DNA from: Caenorhabditis remanei
Taxonomy: Eukaryota; Nematoda; Chromadorea; Rhabditida; Rhabditidae
Length of the DNA stretch: 64,000 nucleotides
Assembly: GCF_010183535.1 (NCBI RefSeq)
Contig: NC_071330.1
Span: 8,289,717-8,353,716 of the forward strand
Direction: 5' to 3'
Shown: positions 1 through 22,724 of the stretch, one piece after another
Numbering within the stretch: the stretch's first letter is position 1
Layout of the letters: each line of letters opens with the position of its first letter
Program-made: the position numbers and the translations under genes
Notes under the pieces: model-generated
The model's input: the letters and a program-made list of their open reading frames with translations, nothing else
What the model was told of the DNA's origin: nothing
Databases searched by the model: none

Positions 1-982
1 AACATTTAAAAATTGAAGTGAGAAATAAAATCGAAACTAACAATTCAATTGAATCCATCATTTCGAATATCAATTGTGCAACCGGAACTGGATAGTGATA
101 CATTGCACAGAAAAGCATTTTTGTATCTAGTAGGTGGATGGAGTAAAAAGAAAAGAGAGGGGCGAGGAGGGGTTGCGAAGGAGATGTGAATGACCGTAGC
201 AGAGGTCAATGCTAAGAAGAAGAGGGGGCGTTTGGCATATGGAAGAAGGAAGAGAATGCAAATAGAGAGAGAGACAGAGAGAGAGAGAAGAGGTGAACAT
301 AGAGGTTGCTTCCATTGTGCAGTGAGGACATGCGTGGCCCTTCTTCAAGGAGAGCAACTGTTTTAAATGATTGCATCGAGAAGTTCTGTAAGGTGCGGTC
401 TTCATTATTGTAATCGTCCACGCTAATTAAGAATATTTCTATGGTTCTAAACATTTCCAAAGTCTTTCGGATTTCATTATTTTTTTCTGACTTTAATTCG
501 TTTTCAATCTTGAGAAAGATATATCCTCTTAAAAATATATATTTAGATGATTAATTATTTCCAAACAGATAAAATACATTTTTTGGGAGTATATCACAGA
601 TTATTAAAGCGATGGAATACTGTAATTCGTATAAGTTTTTCCACCCCAAGTAATTCTTTTTCCAGTTGCATATATAGAAGTACAGTCTTCGGAAATACAA
701 AGAGTGAGACTTTCGAATGGATCGATTTGTCTCGAAATTTGAAATAACAGTCCACTTCCACAACAACGATCGAAATCATCACAGAATCCACGTCTGAAAA
801 CAAACAAAAATTGAATACAGACCATTAAAATGTTTGAAAACGAACGCTTCTTTTCTGAAATCATCATCCCATGGCCTCATTTCCAATCCACGAGTTATTA
901 TTGATTGATCTCTCACTTGAGAACCCCAGAGAAGAAGTTGTTTGAAGTCGAAAACTGATTTCCCACTGGCCCAATTCTAGAA
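1..982. other. Intergenic sequence, no gene recognised
   Basis: AT-rich sequence with no coding region I can support. A purine-rich stretch at about 262-292 is a run of GA dinucleotides, and the short open frames across it are low-complexity translations of that run. This region lies 3' of the F-box gene that ends at 983. Confidence 0.6.
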
Positions 983-2075
983 TCATTGAATACTTTTATT
1001 ATTGAATTTGAAGCAGACTTTTATAAATTGATTAATGCCGTCATCAGTGATGTTAATGCAATCAAAACTGATTATCTTCGCTTTCAAATGAACCAGTTGA
1101 TCGTCAGTAAACGCAGATGTACCTCGGAAACTGAACTGCAAAGCATTCATAATCTGAAATAAAATCAAGTAACTACAGACCATTTTTCAATAACCTGTGG
1201 CAAGCTGAGAATTTCCGGAGATAAAATGAATGAATGAGGATCAATATTTACTGGAGATAACGACACATCAATCAGATTCTCTGGAACTTTCTCCAGCCAC
1301 CAACGGAAATGATCCATCGAATCAGCTCCGATTCGTAAATATTTGCAACAGGGCAAAGACCGAATTATACTTTTTTCGATGGGATAATTCGCCTAACAAT
1401 AAAATAATTGTTTGAGAATGCCGTATTCATTACCATTTGAACATTGAAACTTCTAATTTCAAATTTAGATTTTCTCATCCATTCCTCAACAAATTTCACC
1501 GATTCCTCATAATAATTACATGATTTCAAAATGGAATTTCTCTTCTCCGGTTTCCCTCTCTGATTATATTTAATCCATTGAATTTGAATATCGTTTTCCA
1601 ATTGAGAAAATACTAATTCAAAGTGATTTCCTGAATTAAAATTCTTGTCAAATTGAACTTGAACCAACACATTATCCTAGAATAAAATAAATTTTCTTTA
1701 CATTATAAATGGAATATGTAAACTTACGAATTCCTCGGAACTTAAAGAATAATGATTCTTTTTGTTGTCTTTAATCTCGATTTTGTCCACTTTCAATGGT
1801 ACCTTTTTCACTGTTTCATAGTCTAATTTCGAACAAACCGATAGTTTGACTCTTGATTTGTAATCCAATAATTTGATAACTTCAATCCGACAATCTTCAT
1901 CCAAAAATGACCATTTTTCGAATCCGCCAATGAAATTAATCAATAAATTAATATCTTTTTTCGTGGCTTTTCTTGTAAGATTGGGCTTTTTTTCTTCGTC
2001 AAAATCATCCAGAAGGTCACAAGGAAAATTAAAATCAGTTTGTGTGTTCCCTTCTTTATCTTCGTTTTCCAACAT
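983..2075 (-). CDS. F-box protein with C-terminal FTH/DUF38-type domain
   Basis: Four exons join in frame: 2075-1728, 1676-1434, 1392-1195 and 1153-983, giving about 319 residues, the usual length of nematode F-box/FTH proteins. Residues about 50-100 carry an F-box: WSFLDEDCRIEVIKLLDY, then SRVKLSVCSKLDYETVKKVP. The FTH-type part begins with VQVQFDKNF and FVEEWMRKSKFEIRSFNV and ends in FTDDQLVHLKAKIISFDCIN and a TDDGINQFIKVCF tail. F-box proteins bind Skp1 and recruit substrates to SCF ubiquitin ligases; in this expanded, fast-evolving nematode family the substrates are mostly unknown. All introns have GT-AG ends. I cannot assign an individual family member. Confidence 0.75.
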
Positions 2076-2355
2076 TCTGAAAAAGAAACAAGAAGGTCGG
2101 AAACCAAAAAGGGAAAACTGGAAAAAACAAAATGTTAGAAATTAAAAGGAGTATTGCGAAATAAAAGATTAGAAGTTAGGAAATGGATTCAGTTTCAAAA
2201 ATTGAGGTTGAATAAAAAAAGAACTTGTGAAATGACGAACTGAAACTCGATTTTCAAAAGGTAGACTAAAAGGAAAGAAACAAACTGAAAAGGGAAACAT
2301 GGAGAGACGTAGAGAAAACTCTTGTTTCGATGGTCAGTGTAAAGCTTTTTGGTTT

Positions 2356-2562
2356 TCAGATAGAAAAAAAGTAATTATGGAAAGATATTAAATCAAACAG
2401 AGCCTCGATTAATGTAAAATTAGGTTTAGTGTACTGTATAAAGTAAACTTTCTCATTCAAATTAATTTCCTTTGAGAAATCTGCAGTTTGAACTTTGGCG
2501 TATTCAATTACGTGAACGATTTTGATTTTTATTGAATCTTCATATTCTTGAAATTCTTTCAT
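2356..2562 (-). pseudogene. Possible F-box/FTH gene fragment
   Basis: A 68-codon open frame. Its central part (residues about 10-50, including KVYFIQYTKPNFTLIEAL) loosely resembles the segment between F-box and FTH domain in the neighbouring F-box gene, where the matching phrase is IQIQWIKYNQ. No F-box and no FTH end is visible around it. It could be a decayed duplicate of the neighbour, one exon of an unrecognised gene, or chance. The basis is weak pattern similarity only. Confidence 0.25.
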
Positions 2563-2597
2563 TCTGAATTCTAACGTACATCCTCAAGACTAATTCA

Positions 2598-3176
2598 ATG
2601 ATGTGTGGTATCGTAGCACTCGTTCAGGTAATCTCAAGGACTGAATAATATTCAAATCTGAAAATTTACAGTTGTTCATTTCCAGTGTCATTACAATTAA
2701 TTTAATGATTTTGTGCAAGAAAAAGAAAACAAATCAAGTTTTAAACCAGAATATAAATCCAGAACCAGTTCCAATACCTTATGATTCGAAAACTGAATCA
2801 AATAGTGCAATGAGTCCATCGAAAGGAGCTGCAACATCTGCAACTCCTGCTCCAAAAACTACTTCTCTGGCTGTAAAACCAACGTCATTGATGGCTCCAA
2901 TAGCTCCTCCTCCAGAAGAATCTCAGAATAAAACAATTGAGAAAAAAGGAGAAGTTAGGGAGAAGGAGAAAAAAATGGAGGTAAGTTTAAGTTTCCAAAT
3001 TTGAAATCTACATAAAACTAAATGAGAATCGCAATGTAGTTTTTCAAATATTTAGTGCAAAATCAAATGAACAACTTTATTGGAAATTAACATCTTTTTT
3101 TCAGAAATCTCTCAATTCGGCCTTCAACGACAGATTGAAAGAAGACCAAAGTGCTGGTGTTTCTGAACTTGTATGA
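2598..3176 (+). CDS. Small single-pass membrane protein, function unknown
   Basis: Three exons fit one frame: 2598-2627, 2672-2980 and 3105-3176, about 136 residues. The N-terminus (MMCGIVALVQ joined to LFISSVITINLMIL) is a strongly hydrophobic segment of about 24 residues, followed at once by CKKKKTNQ. This looks like one membrane span with a basic stop-transfer on the cytosolic side. The rest is a Pro/Ser/Thr/Lys-rich, probably disordered tail (APAPKTTSLAVKPTS, then MAPIAPPPEES) ending in a charged segment and SAGVSELV. Splice sites are canonical (CAG|GTAATC, GAG|GTAAGT, TTTTCAG). I do not recognise the family. The gene converges on nca-2, whose stop codon lies about 320 bp away on the other strand. 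Confidence 0.6.
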
Positions 3177-3498
3177 TGTTTTATTTTGAAATGAAAATGG
3201 TTGATTCTAACTTGTTTTGAGGTCGGGAATAATTTGCTGATTTTTCTGTTAGCTGTAGTTTTAAATAATCTTCTTGAGCTGCGTCACATGAAATCTCTTC
3301 AATCTGACACATATCTGAACTGGATGAAAACAAAAACTGATTTCAAATTACTTTATAAACAAACAATTCAAATTAAACTATAATAACTAACCGTATTAAC
3401 AATGAATATTGTTTAAATCTGAGCTAAAGAAATGTTTTTTGAAAGAGAAAGGGAAATTAAAGATGAATAATAGAAAGACATTTCAATAACACCCGTAG
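3177..3498. other. Convergent 3' intergenic region
   Basis: AT-rich spacer between the small membrane protein gene and the 3' end of nca-2, which face each other. I see no gene or repeat in it. Confidence 0.5.
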
Positions 3499-14054
<10,556 letters not shown>

Positions 14055-16995
14055 GATGTCAAGTGGAAATTTATTAGAAAGCAATCTGATCTACCGTAAT
14101 CCTTCGACGTCTCAACTTCTTCATTGAATATCTAAAAAAAAAACAGAAAATGATTAAAGAGAAACTTGGAAAGTTTAGGTTCGTTTTCTGGAAGAAATAG
14201 ATGAAACAAGTATGTAAAATAGAAACCAATATAGGTGGATGGACAAGTGTAAATTGAATTGTATTTCAATTTCATCTAAATTTTCGGTAGTAGAAAAAGA
14301 AGAAGAAGTTGGTATATATTTGTATTGAAAAGAACAGAGAAGTACTCATAGAAAGTAAAAGAAAAATTGAGATAGAATTGAAGGAGAAATGAGTGAATAT
14401 TGTCCCTTAGGAATACACAAAATATAGAAATAAATCTTAGAAATAACTGAACTTTTTCCCGATTTCTATGAGTTCATCTTACGAGTTCCTCGTCTTATAA
14501 TAGTTTTAGTTAAACAGAAATCCAGATGTTTTTCAAATTCACTTTTGTTCCCGTCCACATTATTATTTCAACTTAGAGGGTACAATCTTGAGAGATCTTA
14601 GTAATTTTTCATCTCAATTTTGAATTTAAGTCTTCTGAACAAACATAAATGTGAAGAAAACGCGAGAATATTGCTTCAAATGACGATGTAAAATTACTGA
14701 TTCGATCAAGTTTCCTAACGAAATTTGCAAATAAAAAACGAAAACATAAAAAACGAGCCTATATGTATTATATCTGACCAATAATTTGCTTGAATGTTTC
14801 CAACGTAAAAACATTTCCAATTGAAAGAATAAAATCACAGACAACTAAAAAACGAAGAGAAATGTTAGCTCTTTTTAACGAGTTATTCGAAATCAATCAT
14901 CAAAAACTGAGTGACGAGCATAAACTTTTCAAAAAAATAGTCGTTAAATGAAAAGACCCAAAACATACTTTTTGTGTATAGAAAGTTCAAATCATGAAGG
15001 TATCAATTGAAATTTAAACAACTAGAAACATTTTATAATTGAATATGATTTGATAGGTCGAAAGGGAAGTTGCTGGACAAAAGTTTATCAAAATATGGTT
15101 ATTTGAGTGTTACTTTCTTCAAAGTTGGCGTATCGGGCTCAAGTTTTGGGTCAATCTTTATAGACATAATTGTAACATTTTAACAAAAAATTTCAATGAA
15201 AAAAACACATTTTCAAAGTTTTACACAAAAATTTCGAACATTTTGAACATTTTAAAATAGAACTATCGCTATTCTGAGCACAGAACACATTAAAAAACGT
15301 CATTGCACAAGTAGTTTCAAATTTTTTCTTGTTGAGACTCAGCCTCGACCTTCATTTTTCAATTTATTAACCACTAGTTTAGTTCTGATTTTCATATCAG
15401 GCGAGCCGTCAAAGACCGTGATTCAGATAACTGGAGTTATTTTTTCAAGCACCTGGGATACTATGACTGTTTGACGAGACTATATTCTATTGAATTTTTT
15501 GTTAAAATATTACAATTGTGTCTATAAAGATCATCCCAAAATTTGAGCTCGATACGCCTATTTTGAAGATAGTTACAGTCAAAAAACCATTATTTGATAA
15601 ACTTTTGACCAGCACTATAATTAACCTACTGTAAATACTTTTTTCTGATTATAGGGTGGTTTTAATCGAGTCAGACAAACTCACTCAAATAGATATATAA
15701 TATTCAGATAAAATAAATGAGAAAACGGAAAATAAGGATGAATGTCTGAAATAATCAAATTATGTGTATATCGCATGTTTTTCTCAGAGAAGACGTATAT
15801 ACGTACGTATTTCTCTTGGTATTTCCGAAAACGAATGAATTTCTTATTCTGTGTGAAAATTATCAAATGAAATGGACATTTTATTTCGAAAAAAGTTTTT
15901 ATTGAAAAGAGTAAAGTATCTAGAACCAGGATGAAAAACGCCGAAGACAATCAAAGTTTTTTTTCATTTTTGAACAAAGAAAAGAAAGTTTAATGAATAT
16001 GAAATAGGGACCAGAACTAAACCAAAAGTAAATCTGTGTGGAGTGAAAAATGGGGAAAAAGGTCAGAAAAGAACAAAAAACAAAGACAAATAGGCGGCAC
16101 ACATTCCTCTCTTTTCTACTTTTTTACTCCTTTTCCGTCATAAGAGTCATAACTCATAACGGCAAAGAAAGAAGAAAAAGTTTGTCGAAGCGTATGCCTT
16201 TTTAGAGAAAAAGACGAAGACGTTTGAAGGAGAATGTCAAAAATGTTCGCATTATTGTTTTCTTTTTGTTTTTTTTTAAGTATTTTCCGTCCTTGTGGCA
16301 AGTCAGTTGTCACTCAAAAATATGAAATAGGAAATGGATATGAGTAGTATTCAACATACTTTTTACTTTACTTTTTACATATATTTTACTAAAAAAGAAT
16401 TGTTTTCAAGGATGATTCGTGGCATTTTATAGACATGGATAAGAATATGGTATTTCGACGGTGAGTAATACTATTTTAGGACTTAATTTCAAAGATAAAC
16501 TATTGTAATTAACATCTCTCTTGACACAAAGTTCCACAAATCACTTGGAAAACTGAAAATCTTCCATGAGAAGTCGTGATGTCCTGACAATACAATTAAT
16601 TCCTGACACTGGTATCTAAATTGCGAGAACCATTGGTTCTGACAAAATATATAATTGAAAACTAAAGACTATGACAGATTGTTAAAACGTAGTAGGTACA
16701 GTAACCTTTGTTGACAAATCTGTTATATTTTTACTCTTCGAATAAATAGTTTCGGATCAACTTTATTTATGATTACGTGAGAATGATCATTTATATATTA
16801 AAAAAAGATCACCATGACATATTTACTATTGTCATGTTTCACTACCATTCTGAGTTATACTAACACATTTCATAATTTGAAAAACCGCTCTTTTCTCTGG
16901 AAAACTTGCTTGCGCACTTCTCGTGTGCTGGCGTACTACTTGAAATTTCGCGATTATTTCTTGCGAGAGTCTTCGCTGCTTCGCATCGATTTTCT
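14055..16995. other. Intergenic region between divergent nca-2 and the JMJD8-like gene
   Basis: About 2.9 kb between two genes that start in opposite directions, so it should hold both promoters. Apart from the foldback element at 15072-15615 I see only AT-rich sequence. The short open frames here have no recognisable domains and no matching splice structure. Confidence 0.5.
15072..15615. repeat. Foldback element with about 125-bp imperfect terminal inverted repeats
   Basis: The left arm (about 15072-15198) begins GCTGGACAAAAGTTTATCA and contains GGCGTATCG and ATCTTTATAGACA. The right arm (about 15488-15615) is its imperfect reverse complement, sharing AAAAGTTTATCA, GGCGTATCG, ATCTTTATAGACA and TTTTAACAAAAAATT. 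The interior of about 290 bp is non-coding. This structure fits a non-autonomous DNA transposon (MITE). I could not identify a clear target duplication or assign a superfamily. Confidence 0.65.
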
Positions 16996-18720
16996 ATGAA
17001 AATACTTATTCTTCTCACGTTTTTACCCAGTTTTTTACTGGCAAATATTGAAGTGAGCATATCTGACTTTCACCCTATAACAGTTTCTTTCAACTTTTCT
17101 TTTAGGACGGCGGTTGGACGACGGAAGAAAAGGATGTTGTACCACAGAAAGAAAAGTGCAATATTGAGAGACATGATGCCAAAGAGTTGACACAGAAGGA
17201 ATTTTTGAAACGGTAAGAATTTCATTTTGCTAACGCATTCTGTAAGAATATTCTCGTCAAGTTAACACAATCAATTCATAAACTTATTTTAAGAGCGTTT
17301 TTACCATACTTGCAAACCGGGCCGAAACGGGCCGACACGGGCCGGCGCGTAACTCGCGTCAAACTCAATATTATGAGCTGAAATATATACCAAAATGTAG
17401 ATCTCGACGAGTTCTATGTCCGTGACCTAGTACGGGCCGGATGGTTATTCGTTAATATGCCGCGGGCCGGGCTAGAATGGCTTTTTTGGCCATTTTCGCG
17501 TTTTTTGTCACTTTTTCCCGGCCCGCGGCACAATAACAAATAGTCATCCGGCCCGTAGTAGGTCATGGAGATAGAACTCGTCGAGATCTACATTTTGGTA
17601 TATTTTTCAGCTCGTAAAACTCAGTTTGAAGCGAGTTACGCGCCGGCCCGTGTCGGCCCGTTTCGGCCCGGTTTGCAAGTATGGTTTTTACTGCTTACAG
17701 GTACGCATACTCCGAGCCGGTCATCATCTACAATGTGGAAAATGAAGAGTTCAAGAAGCTTACCGAAAAGCAAGAGATGTTATCTACATGGCACGATGTC
17801 GATGTGACGTTGAACTCGGCTAATACCTACAGTTATACAAGGGTGAGTTACTACAGACTAGCACACAACTTCTCGAGAGAACTGTTGCGAATAAGAATAA
17901 TTATAAGTTCAAAGAGAGAATCAAAATTATAGGTTCCAACAACTTTCGGAAATTACATTGAAGAAAAAATGAAACCTCAAAATTTGGAAATGCTGGGCAA
18001 CGAAACTCTCTATCTCTTCGGCGACATCGACCAAAAGTTAGTTGCAAGTCTTATGAAGTTTTATATTCTCACACTTACAAATCTACATTTGCCTTCTATG
18101 TTTTTTTATAAAAATATTTTGATTATTTCAGAACATGGAAGCCGCTACTTGAAAAATATAATCAACCAGAATGGCAACTTCCTGGTCACTCTGCTGCGCT
18201 GTCGTTTGGAATCGCTGGTGCTGGTACTGGAGTTCCATTTCATTTTCATGGTCCAGGATTTGCTGAAGTGATCCATGGATCGAAACGGTGGTTCTTATAC
18301 CCCTACGAGGAAAGACCCAATTGGAATCCAGATAAAACTACATTGGAGTGGTTAGTTTTTGATTTATCAATCCAGAGATTGCATTCCGAAAATAACATTT
18401 TTCAAATACCTTGAACGGAGGTGAGAACTCGAAACAAATTATGTTTCAAAATTCTTCGAATGAATAACCAAAAACGAAAAAAATATTCGCCTTCTCTTCT
18501 ATGTGAACACAAATGTTCTGCTACGAACATCTTCTCAGTGCAGTAATTGGTTAAATTCTTGTTCAGGTATACCTACGACTATCCAAAGTTATCCCGCGAA
18601 GAACTTCCTCTGGAATGTGAGATGAAACCTGGAGAACTGATATATTTTCCTGACAAGTGGTGGCATGCAACTTTGAATATTCAATCATCTGTTTTTATCA
18701 GCACCTTTTTGAGCCCCTAA
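16996..18720 (+). CDS. JmjC domain protein, JMJD8-like, ER lumen
   Basis: Six exons: 16996-17052, 17106-17212, 17701-17842, 17933-18036, 18132-18350 and 18567-18720, about 260 residues. Residues 1-16 (MKILILLTFLPSFLLA) form a clear signal peptide, as in JMJD8, an ER-luminal JmjC-fold protein. The JmjC core shows GVPFHFHGPGFAEVI, GSKRWFLYP and LIYFPDKWWHATLN, with the C-terminus SVFISTFLSP; all closely match vertebrate JMJD8. The first metal-site motif is H-F-H where active JmjC oxygenases have HxD/E, so catalytic activity is uncertain. Intron 2 carries a hAT-type MITE (17305-17683). The stop codon is 290 bp from the vps-22 start, which suggests an operon. ER location is inferred from the signal peptide and family. 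Confidence 0.88.
17305..17683. mobile_element. hAT-type palindromic MITE in intron 2 of the JMJD8-like gene
   Basis: Inverted-repeat element of 379 bp with ends CATACTTGCAA and TTGCAAGTATG, arms rich in GGGCCG, and a short central spacer near 17471-17517. It is flanked by a perfect 8-bp duplication, GTTTTTAC, at 17297-17304 and 17684-17691. Eight-bp target duplications are characteristic of hAT transposons. It has no coding capacity. The same ends occur in the other four copies in this window. Confidence 0.85.
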
Positions 18721-19009
18721 TTAATTTTCTAGTGTTTATTAGATAGATTGTCGAGCAACTGATTTCTGCCTCGAAAAAAAAATATTTTCATCTTTTTCAT
18801 CTTTTGTTATTTTTTTTTTGTTGAATGATACATTTACTGGTATCAAGAATCGATGTGATTTTACTTTGAATATGTGTATAAAAATGCTTTTAATTTCAAA
18901 ATAATTGTGTTGGCGACTTGTTTAAGGTCAAATAACGTCCATTGCGAATACCTTATTATTTGAAAAAAAGTTTTGCCATTATCAAATCCATGTTTTCAGC
19001 CAGTTCGAA

Positions 19010-20114
19010 ATGGCGACTCGACGGAGAATTGGAGTTGCAGCAATTCAAAAAAAGCAGGAAACTGCCAATAAGGTTAGTATCTTTTCCAATTTTTTCAGTA
19101 ATTATTGAAGTGGTTACAGTTTGCTGCAAAAGGAGATCAAATGGCTGGAGAACAACTGGTGCAATTCTCGCAACAACTGGATCAGCTTTCTGCTGGGTAA
19201 GATAAAAATGAATTTTGGAAATAATTTTGAAAACTTTCAGACTTGAAATGTTTGCTCAGAAGCATCGTGATGAAATTAAAAAGAATTCACAATTTCGTCG
19301 CTATTTTCAAGAAATGTGTTCAAGTGTAGGAGTTGACCCATTAGCTTGTAGGTTTTCAGTTTCGCTTTTTCAATTATTATGTAGTTGATTGCAGCGAGCA
19401 AAGGATTTTGGGCGAAAGCTTTGGGATTCGGTGATTTCTATTATGAACTCGGAATTCAGATTGTCGAGGTAAGCATATATGACTCATATCCGGCTCATAT
19501 ATGGCTCAACTCAACTATTTTCCAGATTTGTCTATCTACAACTCATATTAATGGGGGTATCATGACAGTTGAAGAAATTCGTAATCGATTGATGAGAACA
19601 CGTTCCAGAACTCGTAAAGACACAATCTCGACGTATGAGTTTGAAACATTGTGGATAGGAAATTACTCAAAGTTTTCAGCGATGATATTCTACGAGCCGT
19701 TGACAAGTTGAAAGTACTTGGCAACGGATTTGAGTTGGTTCCACTAGGCGGTGGTCGTTTTTTGGTGCAATCTGTTCCTGGGGAATTGAGCATGGATCAC
19801 TCGAGAGTACTTCAACTTGCCGAAGATGCCGCTTATGTTACAAAAGAGTTAATTATAGATAAATTGAGGTTAGCGTTGTTTTAATTATTCGAAAAAAAAA
19901 TCACATTTAAAAAATTTTCAGGTGGGATGAGCCTCGTGCAACCTCGGCATTGGAACATTTAGTGAAAGAAGGTTTAGCATGGACCGATGAACAAGCATCT
20001 GATACGACACAGTATTGGTTCCCATCACTTTTCCTTCAGCAATATTGTCATTCATCCTCGAGCACTTCTGTTTCTGAGTCATTGCATAGCATGAGTTTCA
20101 GCAACTATCAGTGA
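19010..20114 (+). CDS. vps-22: ESCRT-II subunit VPS22/SNF8
   Basis: Seven exons: 19010-19072, 19120-19196, 19241-19347, 19395-19468, 19526-19632, 19680-19868 and 19922-20114, about 269 residues, close to human SNF8. The N-terminus MATRRRIGVAAIQKKQ leads to a coiled region. The winged-helix part shows KGFWAKALGFGDFYYELG, GGIMTVEEI, LKVLGNGFELVPLGGG and LVQSVPGELSMDHS, then LEHLVKEGLAW and YWFPSLF. SNF8 forms ESCRT-II with VPS25 and VPS36 and helps sort ubiquitinated membrane proteins at endosomes. A TTTTCAG at 18994-19000 just before the start could serve as a trans-splice acceptor. It lies 290 bp after the JMJD8-like gene and 321 bp before the BUD23-like gene. Confidence 0.93.
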
Positions 20115-20421
20115 TTATGATTACCAAAAATTGAATTAGCATTGTATGATCGATCCAACTTTTCCAACCAAAAAATACATTTCTATTTACTATTTCTTCC
20201 GCACTTGCCAACAAACACTCCCTTTTCAGAAGCTTCTAGTAGATTTCGGTTTTGACTCCCGTAGATGTAAATAATTTAATAATATTCTTTGAACATTTTT
20301 TTAATCACCAAAAAATAAATATTTTTATAAAAACTGTATATGTTATTTTGCTCTTTTATTAATTATCTGTGATTATGTCTCAGGGTACATACTTGATCAT
20401 AAAAAATCTTTTCTATAAGTC

Positions 20422-20430
20422 GAATTTCAG
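20422..20430 (+). promoter_or_regulatory. Likely trans-splice acceptor of the BUD23-like gene
   Basis: GAATTTCAG lies 5 nt before the ATG at 20436 with no upstream donor in a sensible frame. In nematodes such a site commonly receives a spliced leader. Position after vps-22 on the same strand would suit SL2, but the sequence cannot show which leader is used. Confidence 0.45.
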
Positions 20431-20435
20431 TCAAG

Positions 20436-22141
20436 ATGGCTTCGTTCAAAGTTAAACCAGAACACTCGGGACCGCCCGAATTGGTTAGTCGCATGCTTCA
20501 ACAGTTTTAACCAGAGTTGCAACGTGCCGGGCCCAAATCAGAATTTCTCCGGCCCGGATTTTCAGTACTAAAAAAAATTCAAATTTTATTTCGAAATTTT
20601 CCCGATTTTTTTGGAAAGAATTTTAAAGGGGGACAACTACTCCTAAACTTAGGATTTTTGATATGAATCGATTCAGAAAGCCAGGAAAAATATAATTTCT
20701 TTTGGTGTCATGTCTGAAAATGCGTCTAAAGCGATTTATGAGACCTCAAAATGCCAAAAATCTATGCTAGTCATGCACTTTTTTAGTACATTTGAATAGA
20801 AATTCTCCTTGTCGTACACGTGAAAGCAATATTTTCAAAAATGCTCAAGAAAAAAATTCGAAAAATGAACATTTATGAATGCATTTCACGTTCAGACGAG
20901 GAGAATTTCTATTGAAATGTACTGAAAAAATGACGACGGGGAGCGATTTTTGGAATTTTGAGGTCTCATAACTCGCTTAAAACTGATTTTTTGATATTCT
21001 TGAGAAAAAATTTGGAAAATTTTCAGACAAAAAAATTATTGAAAAAAAAAATTCTAGAGAAAAAAATTCAAAAATTCAAATCTGGCCCGGCCCGATCCGG
21101 GCCGGGCCGGAATTTTGCAAGTATGGTTTTAACAATATGACTTGTACATTTTCAGTATTACAATGAAACAGAAGCTGCTAAATATGCATCTAATTCTCAC
21201 ATCACTGCTATTCAACATGAAATGGCTGAACGAGCTCTGGAATTGCTAGCTCTTCCTGAGGATAAAACATGTTTTCTGTTAGATATTGGTGAGTTGGAAA
21301 TTCTGAAATCTTCTTTTAAATTTAACAATTCAGGATGCGGAACAGGAATGAGTTCTGAAGTTATTCTTGATGCAGGTCATATGTTTGTGGGAGTCGACGT
21401 TTCGAGGCCTATGCTTGGTAATGCATTATTCGGAAAACTAAGTATTCATAAGTCCATTTAACAGAAATCGCACGACAGGACGAAGATCTAGAAACTGGGG
21501 ATTTCGTTCATCAAGATATGGGTCTTGGAATGCCATTCAGACCAGGAAGTTTTGATGGAGCTATCAGGTATGAGACAACTGAAAACATTTATTCCCTGAA
21601 TTCATTCTTACAGCATCTCAGCAGTCCAGTGGCTGTGTCATGCAAATTCTTCAAATGAGAATCCACGCAAACGTCTTCTGTTTTTCTTTCAATCACTTTA
21701 TGGTTGTCTTGGACGTGGATCTCGAGCTGTTTTTCAGTTTTATCCTGAAAATGATGAGCAATGTGATCTAATTATGGGTCAAGCTCATAAAGCAGGATTC
21801 AACGGCGGACTTGTTGTAGATTTTCCGGAAGCAGCGAAAAGGAAGAAAGTGTATTTAGTGTTGATGACTGGAGGAGTTGTCCAATTACCTCAAGCATTGA
21901 CTGAAGATGGAGGAGAAGGAAGAACTCAAATTGATAATGCTGGAAGACGGTGAGAGTTTCTGATGCAATCGATACTATTCAGCAAAATTTCAGATTTGTC
22001 TGGAATTCTCGCAAACAAGAAAAAGTGGTGAAAGGCTCAAAAGCATGGATTGAAGCTAAGAGACAACGTCAAATCAAACAAGGTCGTGATGTCAGACATG
22101 AATCAAAATACTCTGGAAGAAAGAGAAAGACCAAGTTTTAA
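20436..22141 (+). CDS. BUD23/WBSCR22-like 18S rRNA (guanine-N7) methyltransferase
   Basis: Six exons: 20436-20483, 21156-21288, 21334-21417, 21465-21567, 21614-21949 and 21994-22141, about 283 residues. The N-terminus ([16 protein letters not shown], then [14 protein letters not shown]) matches the BUD23 family. The SAM-binding motif I is [15 protein letters not shown]; later motifs include [11 protein letters not shown] and the D-M-G segment with [16 protein letters not shown]. The end is a basic tail ([12 protein letters not shown]) typical of the family, which methylates 18S rRNA and aids small-subunit maturation with TRMT112. An upstream AATTTCAG at 20423-20430 fits a trans-splice acceptor. 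Intron 1 holds a 614-bp hAT-type MITE. Symbol left blank because I am not certain of the worm name. Confidence 0.9.
20512..21125. mobile_element. hAT-type palindromic MITE in intron 1 of the BUD23-like gene
   Basis: A 614-bp element with ends CAGAGTTGCAA and TTGCAAGTATG and a perfect 8-bp target duplication GTTTTAAC at 20504-20511 and 21126-21133. GGCCCGG blocks lie near both ends, and an internal imperfect palindrome pairs AGAAATTCTCCT at about 20808 with its complement at about 20900. It is the longest of the five related copies and has no coding capacity. Confidence 0.82.
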
Positions 22142-22724
22142 TTTTTTCAGAAATTTTATTGTTTTTTTTTTCTGTTACCTTATTGTTCTGTTGATTTTCC
22201 ATTAAATAAATTGTTCTATCGGTAGATCTATTGGAAATGTTTGATAGACTTTTCACCAAAAGTGCTTCAAAATCAATTTTGTTTTCTTGGACTTTTTCAT
22301 TAGGCAATCTGACCAGGAATTTTGAACAAACTTTTCCAAATTTAGCACCTTTTCATAGAAAAAACGTTTATTAATAATAAATCGGAGATGAACATTTAAA
22401 TATGTGATATCTTAAATCAAGTGGAGCATATAAAGGGGGTGTTTCCTGAGTTGGGTGGGGTGTTTTCCGTAATTTTTATAAGGGGAAAGAGCACAAATAA
22501 AATAGAGATTATTGTTATGAGAAAAGAAAAAAACATGATTTGGGAATTCCAAAATGAGATCCATTTTTGAATAGACCTGATGACGAGTTTTTGGGGGAAA
22601 GGAAGTGACAAGATTAAAGGAGAAATAGACAAGAGAATGAGACTGAAGTTGGAATAAATTAGAATAATATATTACATTTGCTCCGAGAGCACATTTGATT
22701 TTATCAATTGATTGACTGATTTTT

